Assembly: GCA_035384565.1 (NCBI GenBank)
Contig: DAOOIT010000019.1
Coordinates: 1 to 64,000, forward strand
From: Planctomycetota bacterium
GTDB taxonomy: Bacteria; Planctomycetota; PUPC01; DSUN01
Direction of reading: 5' to 3'
DNA: 64,000 nucleotides
Shown here: in pieces, positions 1 to 8,866 of the stretch
Position numbering within the stretch: the stretch's first letter is position 1
How the letters are laid out: every line of letters begins with the position of its first letter
Position numbers and translations under genes: made by a program
Notes under the pieces: model-generated
Told to the model about the DNA's origin: nothing
The model's input: the letters and a program-made list of their open reading frames with translations, nothing else
The model's database searches: none

Positions 1-153
1 TCGGCTCGTGGCTCGAAGCTCGTGGCTCACGGCTCCCGTGCCTGGCCGGCAGGCAGGCACCTCCTGTTCGCGTGCGGCTCGGAGGCGGCCGGCGAAAGGA
101 TAGCCAAACAAGTAGCGGCAGGCCGCCGCACCGGTTCTTTGACAATTCGGCCT

Positions 154-232
154 AACCTCCCGCGGGTTGGCAACCCGCGGGAGGTTGGGGGTTGGGGGTT
201 AGCCTCCCGAAGGTATTGGAACCTTCGGGAGG
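154..232. repeat. Pair of CCTCCCG palindromic hairpins
   Basis: Two adjacent perfect hairpins lie just downstream of the stop of the TPR/peptidase gene. The first has 15-bp arms (154-168 and 172-186) around a 3-base loop. The second has 12-bp arms (203-214 and 221-232) around the loop ATTGGA. Both arms start with CCTCCCG and end with CGGGAGG. Two more members of the same family lie at 52791-52887, more than 52 kb away. The compensated base changes in the arms mark this as a dispersed palindromic repeat rather than a one-off terminator, although it could also stop transcription. Positions 1-153 hold short G/C-rich repeats (GGCTCGTGGCTC) and no gene that I can support. Confidence 0.8.
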
Positions 233-244
233 TGGCTGGGCCGG

Positions 245-3079
245 CTACTTCGGGAGCAGCTTCTCGATCTTGTCGGCCTCGGGGTTGCGGGGGTCGAGAC
301 GCCGAATGGCGGCGACGGCTTTGCGGGCAGGGTCGGCGTTGCCGGCGACGGCCCAGGCCTGTGCGCGGCCGATGAGGGTGGCGAGATGCGGGGCCTCGAT
401 GGCCGCGGCGACGGCGTACTCGCGGATGGCCAGGTCCACCTGGTCGGCGGCCTCGAAGGCGCGGGCGGCGGCGAGGTGGATTTCGGGGTCGTAGGGGTCC
501 ACGTAGACGGCGGCGATGTAGGCGGCCGCGGCGTCGGCGTGGCGGCCCTCTCTGGCGAGGAGTTCGGCGAGTTGCTTCTGGGCGCGCGGGTTCGAGCCGA
601 CGAGTTCGACCTGTTCGCGGAGGGCCTCGATGGCCTGCTTGGGCTTGCCCTGCTTGAGGTAGAGGTCGGCGAGGCGCTCCTGGAGGCTCTTGCCGCCCTG
701 GAAGAAGCGGGGGTAGAGCTTGCGGGCGGCCTCGAGCTCGGCAATGGCCTCGTCGGTGCGGCCGGCCTGCTCGGCGAGATTGGCGAGGTGGAAGGGGGCG
801 AAGAAGTAGCCGGGGTCGGCGGCCTTGGCGGCGAGGAAGTGCTTCCTGGCCTCGTCCGGCTTCTTGTCTCTCTGGAGGGCGATGAGGCCGAGCACGGCGT
901 GGGCGCGGGCGGCCTTGGGGTCGAGTTCGAGGGCGCGCGCCGCGGCCTTGCGGGCGTCGTCGTGGCGGCCGGCGGCGAGGCAGCCCGAGGCGATCTGGAC
1001 CTGGAGGCCGGCGTTCTTCTCGTCCTTGGCCGCCTGTTCTTCGAGCTTCTTGAGGGCTTCCTTGTCGGGCGGCGGGGCCGCCATCTTGATCTGCTCGGCG
1101 TAGCGGCGCACGTAGGCGAGGGTTTCGTCGTTGAGTTGCTTCATCGTCTTGCCGGTGACCTTGGGCAGGATGTCGTCGGTCTTCCCGCCGTCGCGGTACA
1201 GGTCGAGCATCTTGACGAAGACGTCGGGGCCGCAGGTCTCCTGGAGGTAGGAGCAGATGAGGAAGGCGTGGTAGTAACAGAGGGCGACCTGGGTGGGGAA
1301 CTTGGGCCGCGTGAAGCCGGTGTTGAGGTCTTCGATGGGCAGGAGCTGGTTGTTGGCGAGGCCCTGCACGAGCATGGCGTCCCACTTCACGCGCGTGTCG
1401 CCCTCTTCGAGCACGCTGAGGCCCTCGGTGAGCCAGCGGGGGATGTTGTAGCGGGTCTTCTGGAGGGTGAGGATGTGGGTGAACTCGTGGACGAGCACCT
1501 CGCGCCAGTTGAAGGCGTTGGCGGGGTTGAGGCGGCTGAGGCGGGGCGAGGGCATGGTGATGACCTGTCCGAGGCAGGCGCCGAGCGCGCTGAGGCCGGG
1601 CAGGCCCATCGTGCGGGCGGAGAACTCCTCGTGCTTGGGGTAGAGCAGCACGAGGGTGCGTTCGCCGTACTCCTTGGGCCCCACGGGGGTGACGGCGTAC
1701 TTGCGCGAGAGGGTTTCGTACATGGGCTCGAGCATCGCCTCGATGTAGGGCCAGAGGATGGCGTCCTCCGCCTTGTCGAGCTTGACGAGGAAGTGCGGGG
1801 TCTCGTGGTAGACGAATTCCTTCTTCTTCAGGTCGCGGTCGAGAACGGACAGGGTGTTGTAGGCCCAGACGTTGAAGGAGTTGAGGGCGAAGGCTTTGTC
1901 GAGGAGCTGGTAGCCTTCGGATTCCTCGCCGGCGCGCAGGAGGTTCATGCCGGCCACGAAGTAGCCCTGCCAGAAGCCGGGGTCGAGGGCGATGGCCTTC
2001 TTGGCCCACTCGACGGCGGCGGGGGTGCGGCGGAGGCGCTCGCAGGCCTGGGCGAGGGTGGTGTAGAGCTCGGCGCGCCGGGGGTTGATCTGGAGCACCT
2101 GGGCGATCACCTTGTCGCGTTCGGCGGCGTGGCCCACGGCCTCGTGGTGGGCGGCCAGGAAGGCCAGGGCGTCGAGGTTCCGCGGGTTCACGGCGAGCGC
2201 GGCCTGGATTTCGGCCTGGCTGGCCTCGTGCTTCTCGTCCACCGACAGCATCATGGCCTTGAGCAGGTGGGCGAGGGGGAGGTGGGGGTTGGCCTTGAGC
2301 GCGGCGTCGGCGGCCTGCTGTGCGGCGTTGTGATTGCCGGTGGCGAGGTGCATGACGCCGAGGCCCGCGTGGGCGATGGCCAGATTCGGGTTGGCTTTGA
2401 GGGCGGCCTCGAAGCGCTTGCGGGCGAGGGGCCAGGCGTATTTGTCGAGGCAGTGGAAGGCGGCGAGCGTGAGAATCTCGGTGTTCGCGGGTTCGAGTTG
2501 CTCGGCCTGCTGGTAGGCGCGCCAGGCGCCCTGGGGGTCCTCCTTGCGCACGGCGCGGGCCACGGCGGTCAGGTCGTCGGCGGTCTTGGCCTGGCCTTTG
2601 GCGTAGAGGTCGAAGAAGAAGCTCACCTGGGCCTTGAATGCCTCGCGCTGGCCGGTGACCTCGGCGAGTTCGAGTGTGAGCAGGCGCGCCCTGGTGTGGT
2701 TCGGGCTTTTCTCGAGGGCGCGGGCGAGGAGCTTGCCCGCCTCGTCGTAGCGCCCCAGCTCGATCAGGGCGTTCGCCTGGAGGCAGAGCAGGTTGGGGTC
2801 ATCGGGGGCGAGCGTGACGAGGGCTTCGGCGTCGGCCGCGGCGTCCTTGTAGCGGCCCGTTTCGAGGTACGCGCGGACGCGCAGCGAGCGGGCGTCGCGC
2901 TCGGCCGCGGCCTCGGGCTTGGCGAGCAGGGCGTCGAGTTCTTTCAGCCCCTCGTCGTACTTGCCGCCGAGAATGGCCGCCCGGGCCTTGTCGAGGGGGG
3001 GCGGCTCGCCGGCGAACGATGCGGCGGGCCAGCAGAGCAGCAGGGCGATGCGGAAGAAGCAGAAGCGAGGGGCTTTCAC
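245..3079 (-). CDS. Secreted TPR protein with peptidase-MA-like metalloprotease domain
   Basis: The 944-residue protein starts with a clear signal peptide (MKAPRFCFFRIALLLCWPAA, then SFAGE), so it is exported. Tetratricopeptide repeats fill about residues 30-400. A gluzincin-type core follows, with HEFTH near residue 530 and a downstream TEGLSVLEEG that can supply the third zinc ligand. More TPRs run from about residue 660 to the C-terminus. This order is typical of the peptidase-MA-like TPR proteins of planctomycetes and relatives, whose substrates are unknown. It lies 127 bases downstream of lacZ on the same strand, and I see no strong promoter of its own. Confidence is high for the domains and low for any substrate. 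Confidence 0.85.
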   Translation of the reverse strand: MKAPRFCFFRIALLLCWPAASFAGEPPPLDKARAAILGGKYDEGLKELDALLAKPEAAAERDARSLRVRAYLETGRYKDAAADAEALVTLAPDDPNLLCLQANALIELGRYDEAGKLLARALEKSPNHTRARLLTLELAEVTGQREAFKAQVSFFFDLYAKGQAKTADDLTAVARAVRKEDPQGAWRAYQQAEQLEPANTEILTLAAFHCLDKYAWPLARKRFEAALKANPNLAIAHAGLGVMHLATGNHNAAQQAADAALKANPHLPLAHLLKAMMLSVDEKHEASQAEIQAALAVNPRNLDALAFLAAHHEAVGHAAERDKVIAQVLQINPRRAELYTTLAQACERLRRTPAAVEWAKKAIALDPGFWQGYFVAGMNLLRAGEESEGYQLLDKAFALNSFNVWAYNTLSVLDRDLKKKEFVYHETPHFLVKLDKAEDAILWPYIEAMLEPMYETLSRKYAVTPVGPKEYGERTLVLLYPKHEEFSARTMGLPGLSALGACLGQVITMPSPRLSRLNPANAFNWREVLVHEFTHILTLQKTRYNIPRWLTEGLSVLEEGDTRVKWDAMLVQGLANNQLLPIEDLNTGFTRPKFPTQVALCYYHAFLICSYLQETCGPDVFVKMLDLYRDGGKTDDILPKVTGKTMKQLNDETLAYVRRYAEQIKMAAPPPDKEALKKLEEQAAKDEKNAGLQVQIASGCLAAGRHDDARKAAARALELDPKAARAHAVLGLIALQRDKKPDEARKHFLAAKAADPGYFFAPFHLANLAEQAGRTDEAIAELEAARKLYPRFFQGGKSLQERLADLYLKQGKPKQAIEALREQVELVGSNPRAQKQLAELLAREGRHADAAAAYIAAVYVDPYDPEIHLAAARAFEAADQVDLAIREYAVAAAIEAPHLATLIGRAQAWAVAGNADPARKAVAAIRRLDPRNPEADKIEKLLPK

Positions 3080-3118
3080 TTGAGTGCCTCCGAGGAGTGT
3101 GGCGCGGTTGCCGAGAGG

Positions 3119-3196
3119 ATAGGACTGATGGGACCGGCAGGACCAGCCCAGACCGCGGCCTGTGAGGGTTCTATCGGTTCTATCGGTCCCATCGGG
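3119..3196. repeat. Imperfect inverted repeat between lacZ and the TPR gene
   Basis: The arms GATGGGACCG (3127-3136) and CGGTCCCATC (3184-3193) are perfect complements. Around them are TAGGAC/GCAGGACC and the partly matching TTCTATCGG repeat, present twice on the right side. The unit lies directly after the lacZ stop and may be a degenerate dispersed repeat or a weak terminator. Confidence 0.45.
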
Positions 3197-3206
3197 CCTA
3201 CTCGAC

Positions 3207-6200
3207 TCAGGCCTGAGGCGCGAGCGCTTGCTGGCTCAATGCCATCGGCGAAACCGCACTCAAGGCGACCGGCCTGAGCCTCACGGCGAAGCGCATCGCC
3301 CGGGGCATCAGGCGGTATTTCTCCAGCTCGCGCGGGCCGCAACTGTTGCTGCCGAGGCCGTTGTGGGCGTGGTCGAGGTGCAGCACGGTCTCGGCCCGCG
3401 GCACGAGGTCGTAGGTGTGTGTGGCCAGCGTCATGTCCTCGGGCGTGTTGTGCTGGACGTTGACGTTGATGAGCGGCATGCCGACGGCGAGGAGGCCGAG
3501 GCCGCCGATCGTCGTCACGGCGGCCCAACGGCAGTCGGCCTTGTTGCCGTTCTCCTGCGGCTTCACGTAGGGCACGTGTTGGCCGCTCACGGTGCCGCGC
3601 CAGACGCCCACGCGGCCGCTCTCCTTGCGGTCGCAGTAGCACTCGTGCGGCCCGAGGCCGTACCAGGCGAATTGCTCGAAGCCGGCGGGCAGGTGCATCT
3701 CCAGCCCGAAGCGGGGCAGCGGCGGGAGGCCGTCCCTCAGCGGCTCAAGGGCCGTCTCGATCACCACGTCGCCGCTGCCATAGATGCAGTAGGCGCAGGT
3801 GCAGCGGAACGGGGGCACGACTGACCAGCCGCCGAGGGTGGCCTCGACGCGCGCCCGCGCCGCCTGGCTTGTGGGCGGCATGTCCACACGCCGCGATTCG
3901 CGGGACGGGGACGTCCCGCCCACAGTGACCTCCATTGAAGTGACCCGTGGCACGAGCCGATCGTAGCCTGCGGCCCGCCATTCGTTCGCCAGGTGCTTAT
4001 CGTTGTCGGTGGGCGCACGCCAGAGCTGCACCTGCGGCCCGCGGGCGAGGAGCGACAGTCCCTGCCACTCCCAGGCCGTCATCCGCCCGCGGTGGCGGTC
4101 GAAGACGATGCGGAAATCGCCGCCCGCGACGGCGATGGCGTCCTTCGTCTCCTCGATCCGGACCGCGGGCATGTCCGCGATGCGAAGGGCCGGCGCGGCG
4201 GGGGCCGCGGCGGGCAGCGGGAGCTGGGCGAAGGCCACTTCATGGCCCCGCGGCGCCCAGGGCGTGGCGTCGCGCAGCACGAAGCTCAGGTTCAGAAACT
4301 CTCCGCGTGCAGGTATGCACGCCCTACCAAGGCAGAACTCTCTGGACTCGTGGGCTGGAACGTCGAGGACGGGCAGCGTGCCCTGGGCGACGATCTGGCC
4401 ATCGGCCAGAACCGACCACTGGCCCTCGAGGCTCTCGAGGGACGCGAAGTCGTTGCGGTTCACGATGCGGATCTTGCCGGCCTGGAGGTCCACGGCCTCG
4501 ACGTGGACGGGCTGGACGACGGCCTTGTATTCGATGAGGCCGGTGTGCGGCACGCGGTCGGGGAACACGAGGCCATCAATGCAGAAGTTCCCGTCGTTCG
4601 GCTGGTCGCCAAAGTCGCCGCCGTAGGCGAACCATTCCCGGCCGTCGGGCGTTCGGCGGCGGATGCTGTGGTCGGCCCACTCCCAGATGCAGCCGCCGAC
4701 GAGGCGGGGGTAGGTGCGGATGGCTTCCCAGTATTCCTTGAGGTTGCCCGGCCCCTGGCCCATCGCGTGGGCGTACTCGCACATGAAGTAGGGGCGCGGG
4801 TCGTCGGTCACCTTGCCCCGCTCGATCAGGCGGTCCACGTGCGGGTACATCTCGCTCTCGACGTCCAGGATGCCGGGCGTGAGGCGATGGCAATTCTTGT
4901 CCCACCGCTGCGCGCCGTCGGCGCCCTCGTAGTGCACGAGGCGGGTGGGGTCGGCCTGGTGGATCCAGCGGGCCATGGCGTCGTGGTTGGCGCCGTAGCC
5001 CGACTCGTTGCCGAGCGACCACAGGATGACGCAGGGGTGGTTCTTGTCGCGCTCGACCATGCGGATCGCGCGGTCGAGATAGGCGGCCTCCCACTCGGGG
5101 TCCTGCGAGAGGCGCGAGAGGGGCTGCATGCCGTGGCACTCGAGGTCGGCCTCGTCTATCACCCACAGGCCGTGGCGGTCGCACAGGTCGAGCAGGTACG
5201 GGTCGGGCGGGTAGTGTGACGTGCGGATGGCGTTGACGTTGTGCTGCTTCATCAACACGATGTCGCGCTCCATCAGCTCGCGCGAGACGGCGTGGCCGGT
5301 GTCGGGGCTCATGTCGTGGCGGTTCACCCCGTGGATCTTGATGGGCGCGCCGTTGACGAGGATGCGCTGGCCCTTGACCTCGATTTGTCGGAAGCCGACG
5401 GCCAGGCGCTCGACCTCCACCACGCGGCCCTGGGCGTCCCGGAGCGTGAGGAGCAGCTCGTAGAGGCAGGGTTGCTCGGCGTTCCACTTGCGCGGGCTGG
5501 CCACGGGGAGGGCGGCCTCGACAGCCACCTCCTTGCCCGCGCCGATGAGGATCTTGCCCATCACCGGCTGATCCAGCACCACGCCGCCGTCGGCGTCGAG
5601 CAGCTTCGCGGCCACGGCGTAGCCGCGCACGCCCTTGACGCCGTAGTTGCGCAGCGACACACTCACGTCGAGCCGCGCATCCTGATAGTCGTTCTCCAGC
5701 GGCGTGCGCACGCGGACGTCGAACATGTGCACGGGGGGGGTGGCCACGAGCCACACGTCGCGGAAGATGCCGCTCAGGCGCCAGAAGTCCTGGTCCTCCA
5801 GGTAGGCGCCGTCGGACCACTGGTAGACGCGCACGGCCAGGGTATTCTCACCGGGATGGACAACGGACGTGATGTTGAATTCGGAGGGCATGTGCGCGCC
5901 CTGGCTGTAGCCGACGAACTCGCCGTTGACCCAGACGTGGAAGGCCGAGTTCACGCCGCCGAAATGCAGGAACACCTGCATCCCGGCCCAGGCGTCGGGC
6001 AGGGCGAACTGCCGGCGGTACGAGCCGGTGGGGTTGTCGTCGGGCACGTGCGGCGGGTCCACGGGGAACGGGTAGCGCACGTTGGTATAGACGGGCGTGC
6101 CGTAGCCGTGCATCTGCCAGTTGCTGGGCACGGGCAGGTCGGCCCAGGCGGCGGCGTCGAAGGCGGGCTTCTCGAAACCCTCGGGCGCGGCGTGCGGCGC

Positions 6201-6380
6201 CGCGGCGTAGTGGAACTTCCACGTGCCGTTGAGCAGCCGCATCCAGGGCGAGAGGCCCGGCTCGCCCAGGCGCGCCGTGGCCTCGTCGGGGCAAGGCACG
6301 AGCGTGGCGTGCGCCGCCTCGCGGTTGCGGTGCAGGACGTGCAGGTTCGCCCAGTCGGGCGCGGCGGGTGCTTTGCTCAT
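3207..6380 (-). CDS. lacZ: Beta-galactosidase, glycoside hydrolase family 2
   Basis: This 1057-residue protein has the full LacZ layout: jelly-roll sugar-binding domain (about 45-215), two immunoglobulin-like domains, a TIM barrel (about 330-640) and a Bgal_small_N domain at the C-terminus (about 790-1040). The acid/base glutamate is in LGNESGYG near residue 458 and the nucleophile is in MCEYAHAMG near residue 540; RTSHYPPDP near 386 is also conserved. It has no signal peptide, so it should hydrolyse beta-galactosides in the cytoplasm. The start has GGAGA seven bases upstream and a promoter at 6429-6456. Residues about 683-693 (GRACIPAR region) are encoded by a copy of a dispersed hairpin repeat otherwise seen between genes. 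Confidence 0.96.
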   Translation of the reverse strand: MSKAPAAPDWANLHVLHRNREAAHATLVPCPDEATARLGEPGLSPWMRLLNGTWKFHYAAAPHAAPEGFEKPAFDAAAWADLPVPSNWQMHGYGTPVYTNVRYPFPVDPPHVPDDNPTGSYRRQFALPDAWAGMQVFLHFGGVNSAFHVWVNGEFVGYSQGAHMPSEFNITSVVHPGENTLAVRVYQWSDGAYLEDQDFWRLSGIFRDVWLVATPPVHMFDVRVRTPLENDYQDARLDVSVSLRNYGVKGVRGYAVAAKLLDADGGVVLDQPVMGKILIGAGKEVAVEAALPVASPRKWNAEQPCLYELLLTLRDAQGRVVEVERLAVGFRQIEVKGQRILVNGAPIKIHGVNRHDMSPDTGHAVSRELMERDIVLMKQHNVNAIRTSHYPPDPYLLDLCDRHGLWVIDEADLECHGMQPLSRLSQDPEWEAAYLDRAIRMVERDKNHPCVILWSLGNESGYGANHDAMARWIHQADPTRLVHYEGADGAQRWDKNCHRLTPGILDVESEMYPHVDRLIERGKVTDDPRPYFMCEYAHAMGQGPGNLKEYWEAIRTYPRLVGGCIWEWADHSIRRRTPDGREWFAYGGDFGDQPNDGNFCIDGLVFPDRVPHTGLIEYKAVVQPVHVEAVDLQAGKIRIVNRNDFASLESLEGQWSVLADGQIVAQGTLPVLDVPAHESREFCLGRACIPARGEFLNLSFVLRDATPWAPRGHEVAFAQLPLPAAAPAAPALRIADMPAVRIEETKDAIAVAGGDFRIVFDRHRGRMTAWEWQGLSLLARGPQVQLWRAPTDNDKHLANEWRAAGYDRLVPRVTSMEVTVGGTSPSRESRRVDMPPTSQAARARVEATLGGWSVVPPFRCTCAYCIYGSGDVVIETALEPLRDGLPPLPRFGLEMHLPAGFEQFAWYGLGPHECYCDRKESGRVGVWRGTVSGQHVPYVKPQENGNKADCRWAAVTTIGGLGLLAVGMPLINVNVQHNTPEDMTLATHTYDLVPRAETVLHLDHAHNGLGSNSCGPRELEKYRLMPRAMRFAVRLRPVALSAVSPMALSQQALAPQA
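4302..4332. repeat. Dispersed hairpin repeat inside lacZ
   Basis: The stretch contains GCGTGC (4305-4310) and GCACGC (4317-4322) flanking AGGTAT, followed by CCCTACCA. A diverged copy with the same order (GTGT, GCAAGTACGT, ACACCCTACCA) lies between two genes at about 58949-58974. The lacZ copy is in frame and adds no stop. Confidence 0.6.
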
Positions 6381-6428
6381 CGGGGTTCTCCGGGGCTGCG
6401 GTGCTCCTGCGGTTTGCTCACCCCCATG

Positions 6429-6456
6429 ATTCTACTGCCGGCACGCCGGCGGTCAA
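6429..6456 (-). promoter_or_regulatory. Promoter for lacZ
   Basis: On the minus strand, TTGACC (6456-6451) and TAGAAT (6434-6429) are separated by 16 bases. Transcription would start near 6422, giving a leader of about 40 bases before lacZ. It is back to back with the promoter of the glycosyltransferase gene, so the two genes share a short control region. Confidence 0.65.
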
Positions 6457-6479
6457 GGGCGGTGAGCCGCCGGCCGTGC

Positions 6480-6508
6480 TTGACACCCAATGCCGCGCCC
6501 CATACCAT
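6480..6508 (+). promoter_or_regulatory. Promoter for the ArnT-like glycosyltransferase
   Basis: TTGACA (6480-6485) and TACCAT (6503-6508) are separated by 17 bases. Transcription would start near 6515, about 33 bases before the GTG start at 6548. Confidence 0.7.
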
Positions 6509-6547
6509 AGGGGTCCGACGCTCGGCTCGTGCCGGAAAGGAGAGGCT

Positions 6548-8032
6548 GTGCCTGAAGAGGATAAGCCCGCCCCGTCCTGCCCTGTAGCGCGCGGCGCCAG
6601 GGCCTGGCTGAAGGCGAACCGCGAGTTGGCGGTGCTGCTGCTCGTGGCCGCGCTGGGCTTCTTCGGGCGCGCCTGGGAGGGCGACCTGCACGGCGACCCC
6701 GTGCACTACGCGGCCATCGCCAAGAACATCCTCTCCAGCGGCGACTGGCTGACGATGCAGGATGCGCCCGGCCTGATCTACGCGAACAAGCCGCCGCTGA
6801 TGTTCTGGCTCGTGGCCGCCAACTTCAAGCTTTTCGGCCCGAGCACCTTCGCCGCCAAGTTCTGGTCGTGCCTGTTCGGCGCGGCCACGTGCGTGGTGCT
6901 GTTCCTCACGGCGCGCCGGCTCTTCGGCGCCACCGCCGGACTGCTGGTGGGCTGCGTGGCGGCGACCACGCCCGGGATGATCATGGTCTCGATGGACCTT
7001 CGGCTCGATTCGGCGGTGGCCCTGGCCGTGACCGCGACCGTGTATGCCGTGGTGCGGGCCGTGCAGGACGAGCGCCCGCGCTGGCTGCTGCTGGCCGGGG
7101 TGGCGGGGGGGCTGGGATTCATGACCAAGATGTCGGCCGGCGCGCACGTGCCGGCGATGCTGGCGCTGGCGTTGATGGTCAGCCGGCCCCGCTGGCTGCT
7201 GCACCCGTGGTTCTGGGGCGCGCTGGTGCTGGGCGCGGCCATCGCCGCTCCCTGGCACCTGGCCGTGGCGGGCCGTCACGGGCAGGAGTTCACGGGGGCC
7301 TACTTCGGGCGCGAGATGGGCCAACGCCTCGTCGTCGGCGGCCATCTGGCCAGGAACTTCGCGGGGAACCTCGCGGGCCTGCTCGCGCTCACGGCGCCGT
7401 GGGGCCTGCTGGCGGCGGTCGCCCTCTTCCGCTGGCGCAAGGCGGGCCCCCGCGAGCGGTGGGGCCTGCTCCTGGCCGTGCTGTGGATCGCGGAGGTGCT
7501 GGTGACCGCCGCGGTGCCGCCGAAGCGCTACGACCGCTACGTGGCCACGGCATTCCCCGCCGTGGCCCTGCTGGCGGGTTGCGGCCTGGCCGCGTTCATC
7601 CCCGAGAGCGTCCGCGAGCGGGTGCCTCGTGTGGTGCGCACGCTCGCTCTCATGCAGGCGGTGGCGTTGGCCCTCTACCCCGGGCTGTTGCACACGTACT
7701 CGTGCCGGGGATTCGTAGACGCGCGCGACCTGCTCGATAAGGTGGAGCCGGGCACGTCGCTCGCCGGCTTCATTCCCGAGGCGCGTTTCGAGGATCCTGA
7801 GGGCGAGAAGGGGCCCTGGGGCCTCCGCTCGAAGGCCACCTATTACCTCGACCGCACGGTGCGCTTCTACACGAAGGCCGACGACCTGCTGCGGTCGCCC
7901 ACGCGCTTCGCGGTGACCCGCGAGCGCTACGTGCCCGAGCTCACGCGCGCCGGCTTCGAGCTGGTGCTCGACCTGGACGAGACGTACCGCCTGCTGTTGC
8001 GGCGGGCCGCCCCCTCGCCGCCTACGCCGTGA
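6548..8032 (+). CDS. ArnT/PMT-like membrane glycosyltransferase (GT-C fold)
   Basis: A 494-residue integral membrane protein with about ten or more hydrophobic segments. The first periplasmic loop has the acidic motif EGDLHGDPVHY, as expected for the metal-binding region of dolichyl/undecaprenyl-phosphate-sugar glycosyltransferases (ArnT, family 39/83). Such enzymes move a sugar from a lipid carrier onto lipid A, proteins or glycans on the outer face of the inner membrane; the acceptor here is unknown. I chose the GTG start because AAGGAGAGG lies just upstream and a promoter at 6480-6508 precedes it. Longer reading to 6368 would run through the promoter and overlap lacZ. The 3' end overlaps the convergent next gene by 11 bases. 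Confidence 0.82.
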   Translation: MPEEDKPAPSCPVARGARAWLKANRELAVLLLVAALGFFGRAWEGDLHGDPVHYAAIAKNILSSGDWLTMQDAPGLIYANKPPLMFWLVAANFKLFGPSTFAAKFWSCLFGAATCVVLFLTARRLFGATAGLLVGCVAATTPGMIMVSMDLRLDSAVALAVTATVYAVVRAVQDERPRWLLLAGVAGGLGFMTKMSAGAHVPAMLALALMVSRPRWLLHPWFWGALVLGAAIAAPWHLAVAGRHGQEFTGAYFGREMGQRLVVGGHLARNFAGNLAGLLALTAPWGLLAAVALFRWRKAGPRERWGLLLAVLWIAEVLVTAAVPPKRYDRYVATAFPAVALLAGCGLAAFIPESVRERVPRVVRTLALMQAVALALYPGLLHTYSCRGFVDARDLLDKVEPGTSLAGFIPEARFEDPEGEKGPWGLRSKATYYLDRTVRFYTKADDLLRSPTRFAVTRERYVPELTRAGFELVLDLDETYRLLLRRAAPSPPTP

Positions 8033-8822
8033 ACGCGGGGGCCTCGCCGGCCAGCGCGCGCCGCAGCCACTCCACGGTGTCGAGGCCCAGGTCGCACAGG
8101 CAGCTTGCGAGGAAGATGATCCCCTCGATCCGCCCCTCGCGCAGCCAGACCAGCCCCTGCCGCACCTGCCCCTGGAACAGATCGAGCGGCATCGGCTTCC
8201 GCTCGCCATAGTCCCACAGGTAGCACCCCAGCACCTTGCGGGCCGAGGGGGCCAGCGCCTCGAGCTGCGCGAAGTTCTCGGGCAGGGCCGGCAGGTCGCG
8301 GGCGCGCCAGGTCCAGAAGGTCACCACGTCGCACTCGGCCAGGTGGGCGCGCACGGGCAAGTGAAGCTGTTGCGCGTAGAGCACCACCCAGAGGTCCAGC
8401 GGCCGCGCGGCGGCGCGCAGGCGCTGGCGGAAGCCTGCGAGGTCCCGTGGCGTGTAGCGCCCGATGGCGCCCGCCGCGTCGGGCTCGTGGAAGAAGTCGT
8501 CCATGATCGCACCGCTCACGTTCGCGTGCTCGCCCGCCAGGCGCAACACCTCGTCCAGGTCAGTCTTCTCGTCGTTCCGCTTCGAGGACGAGTCGCCGAC
8601 GATGGACCAGACGACGCGGCGCAGGGGGCGGAAGGCCCTGGCGTGCTGGTCGAAGGGCGGCTCGGGCTTGCCCTGATACACCACCATCACGAGGTTGGGG
8701 ATTCCCAGGTAGAAGGCGGCCTCGGCGGGCGTCATGCGCGACGGCCCTGGCAGGCCCCAGTGCTCGTTGTGGCTGCCGGCCTCGTGGCCCCAGAGCCACA
8801 GCGAGTCGCGGAGAGCGGTCAC
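8022..8822 (-). CDS. Uncharacterised protein, possibly TIM-barrel fold
   Basis: I do not recognise a named family for this 266-residue soluble protein. It has no signal peptide or membrane segment. Repeated beta-strand/helix alternation and acidic residues at strand ends (IMDDFFHEPD near 105, VVLYAQ, VVTFWTW, LGCYLWDYGER) suggest a TIM barrel like those of glycoside hydrolases, and the tryptophan/aspartate pairs fit a sugar-binding cleft. It starts with GTG after GGGAGGAGG and lies 44 bases downstream of the STAS/HATPase gene on the same strand, so the two are probably co-transcribed. The function is open. Confidence 0.65.
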   Translation of the reverse strand: MTALRDSLWLWGHEAGSHNEHWGLPGPSRMTPAEAAFYLGIPNLVMVVYQGKPEPPFDQHARAFRPLRRVVWSIVGDSSSKRNDEKTDLDEVLRLAGEHANVSGAIMDDFFHEPDAAGAIGRYTPRDLAGFRQRLRAAARPLDLWVVLYAQQLHLPVRAHLAECDVVTFWTWRARDLPALPENFAQLEALAPSARKVLGCYLWDYGERKPMPLDLFQGQVRQGLVWLREGRIEGIIFLASCLCDLGLDTVEWLRRALAGEAPAFTA

Positions 8823-8866
8823 GGCATCGGCCTCCTCCCGTCGGGTTGCTCCGGCGCCTGGAACGG

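Noticed and set aside
139..144. Isolated TTGACA near the left end of the window
   Set aside because: No -10 box at a proper distance and no gene downstream on that strand.
6368..6547. Longer N-terminus for the ArnT-like protein
   Set aside because: It would overlap the divergent lacZ start, run through both promoters and add a sequence with no resemblance to the family.
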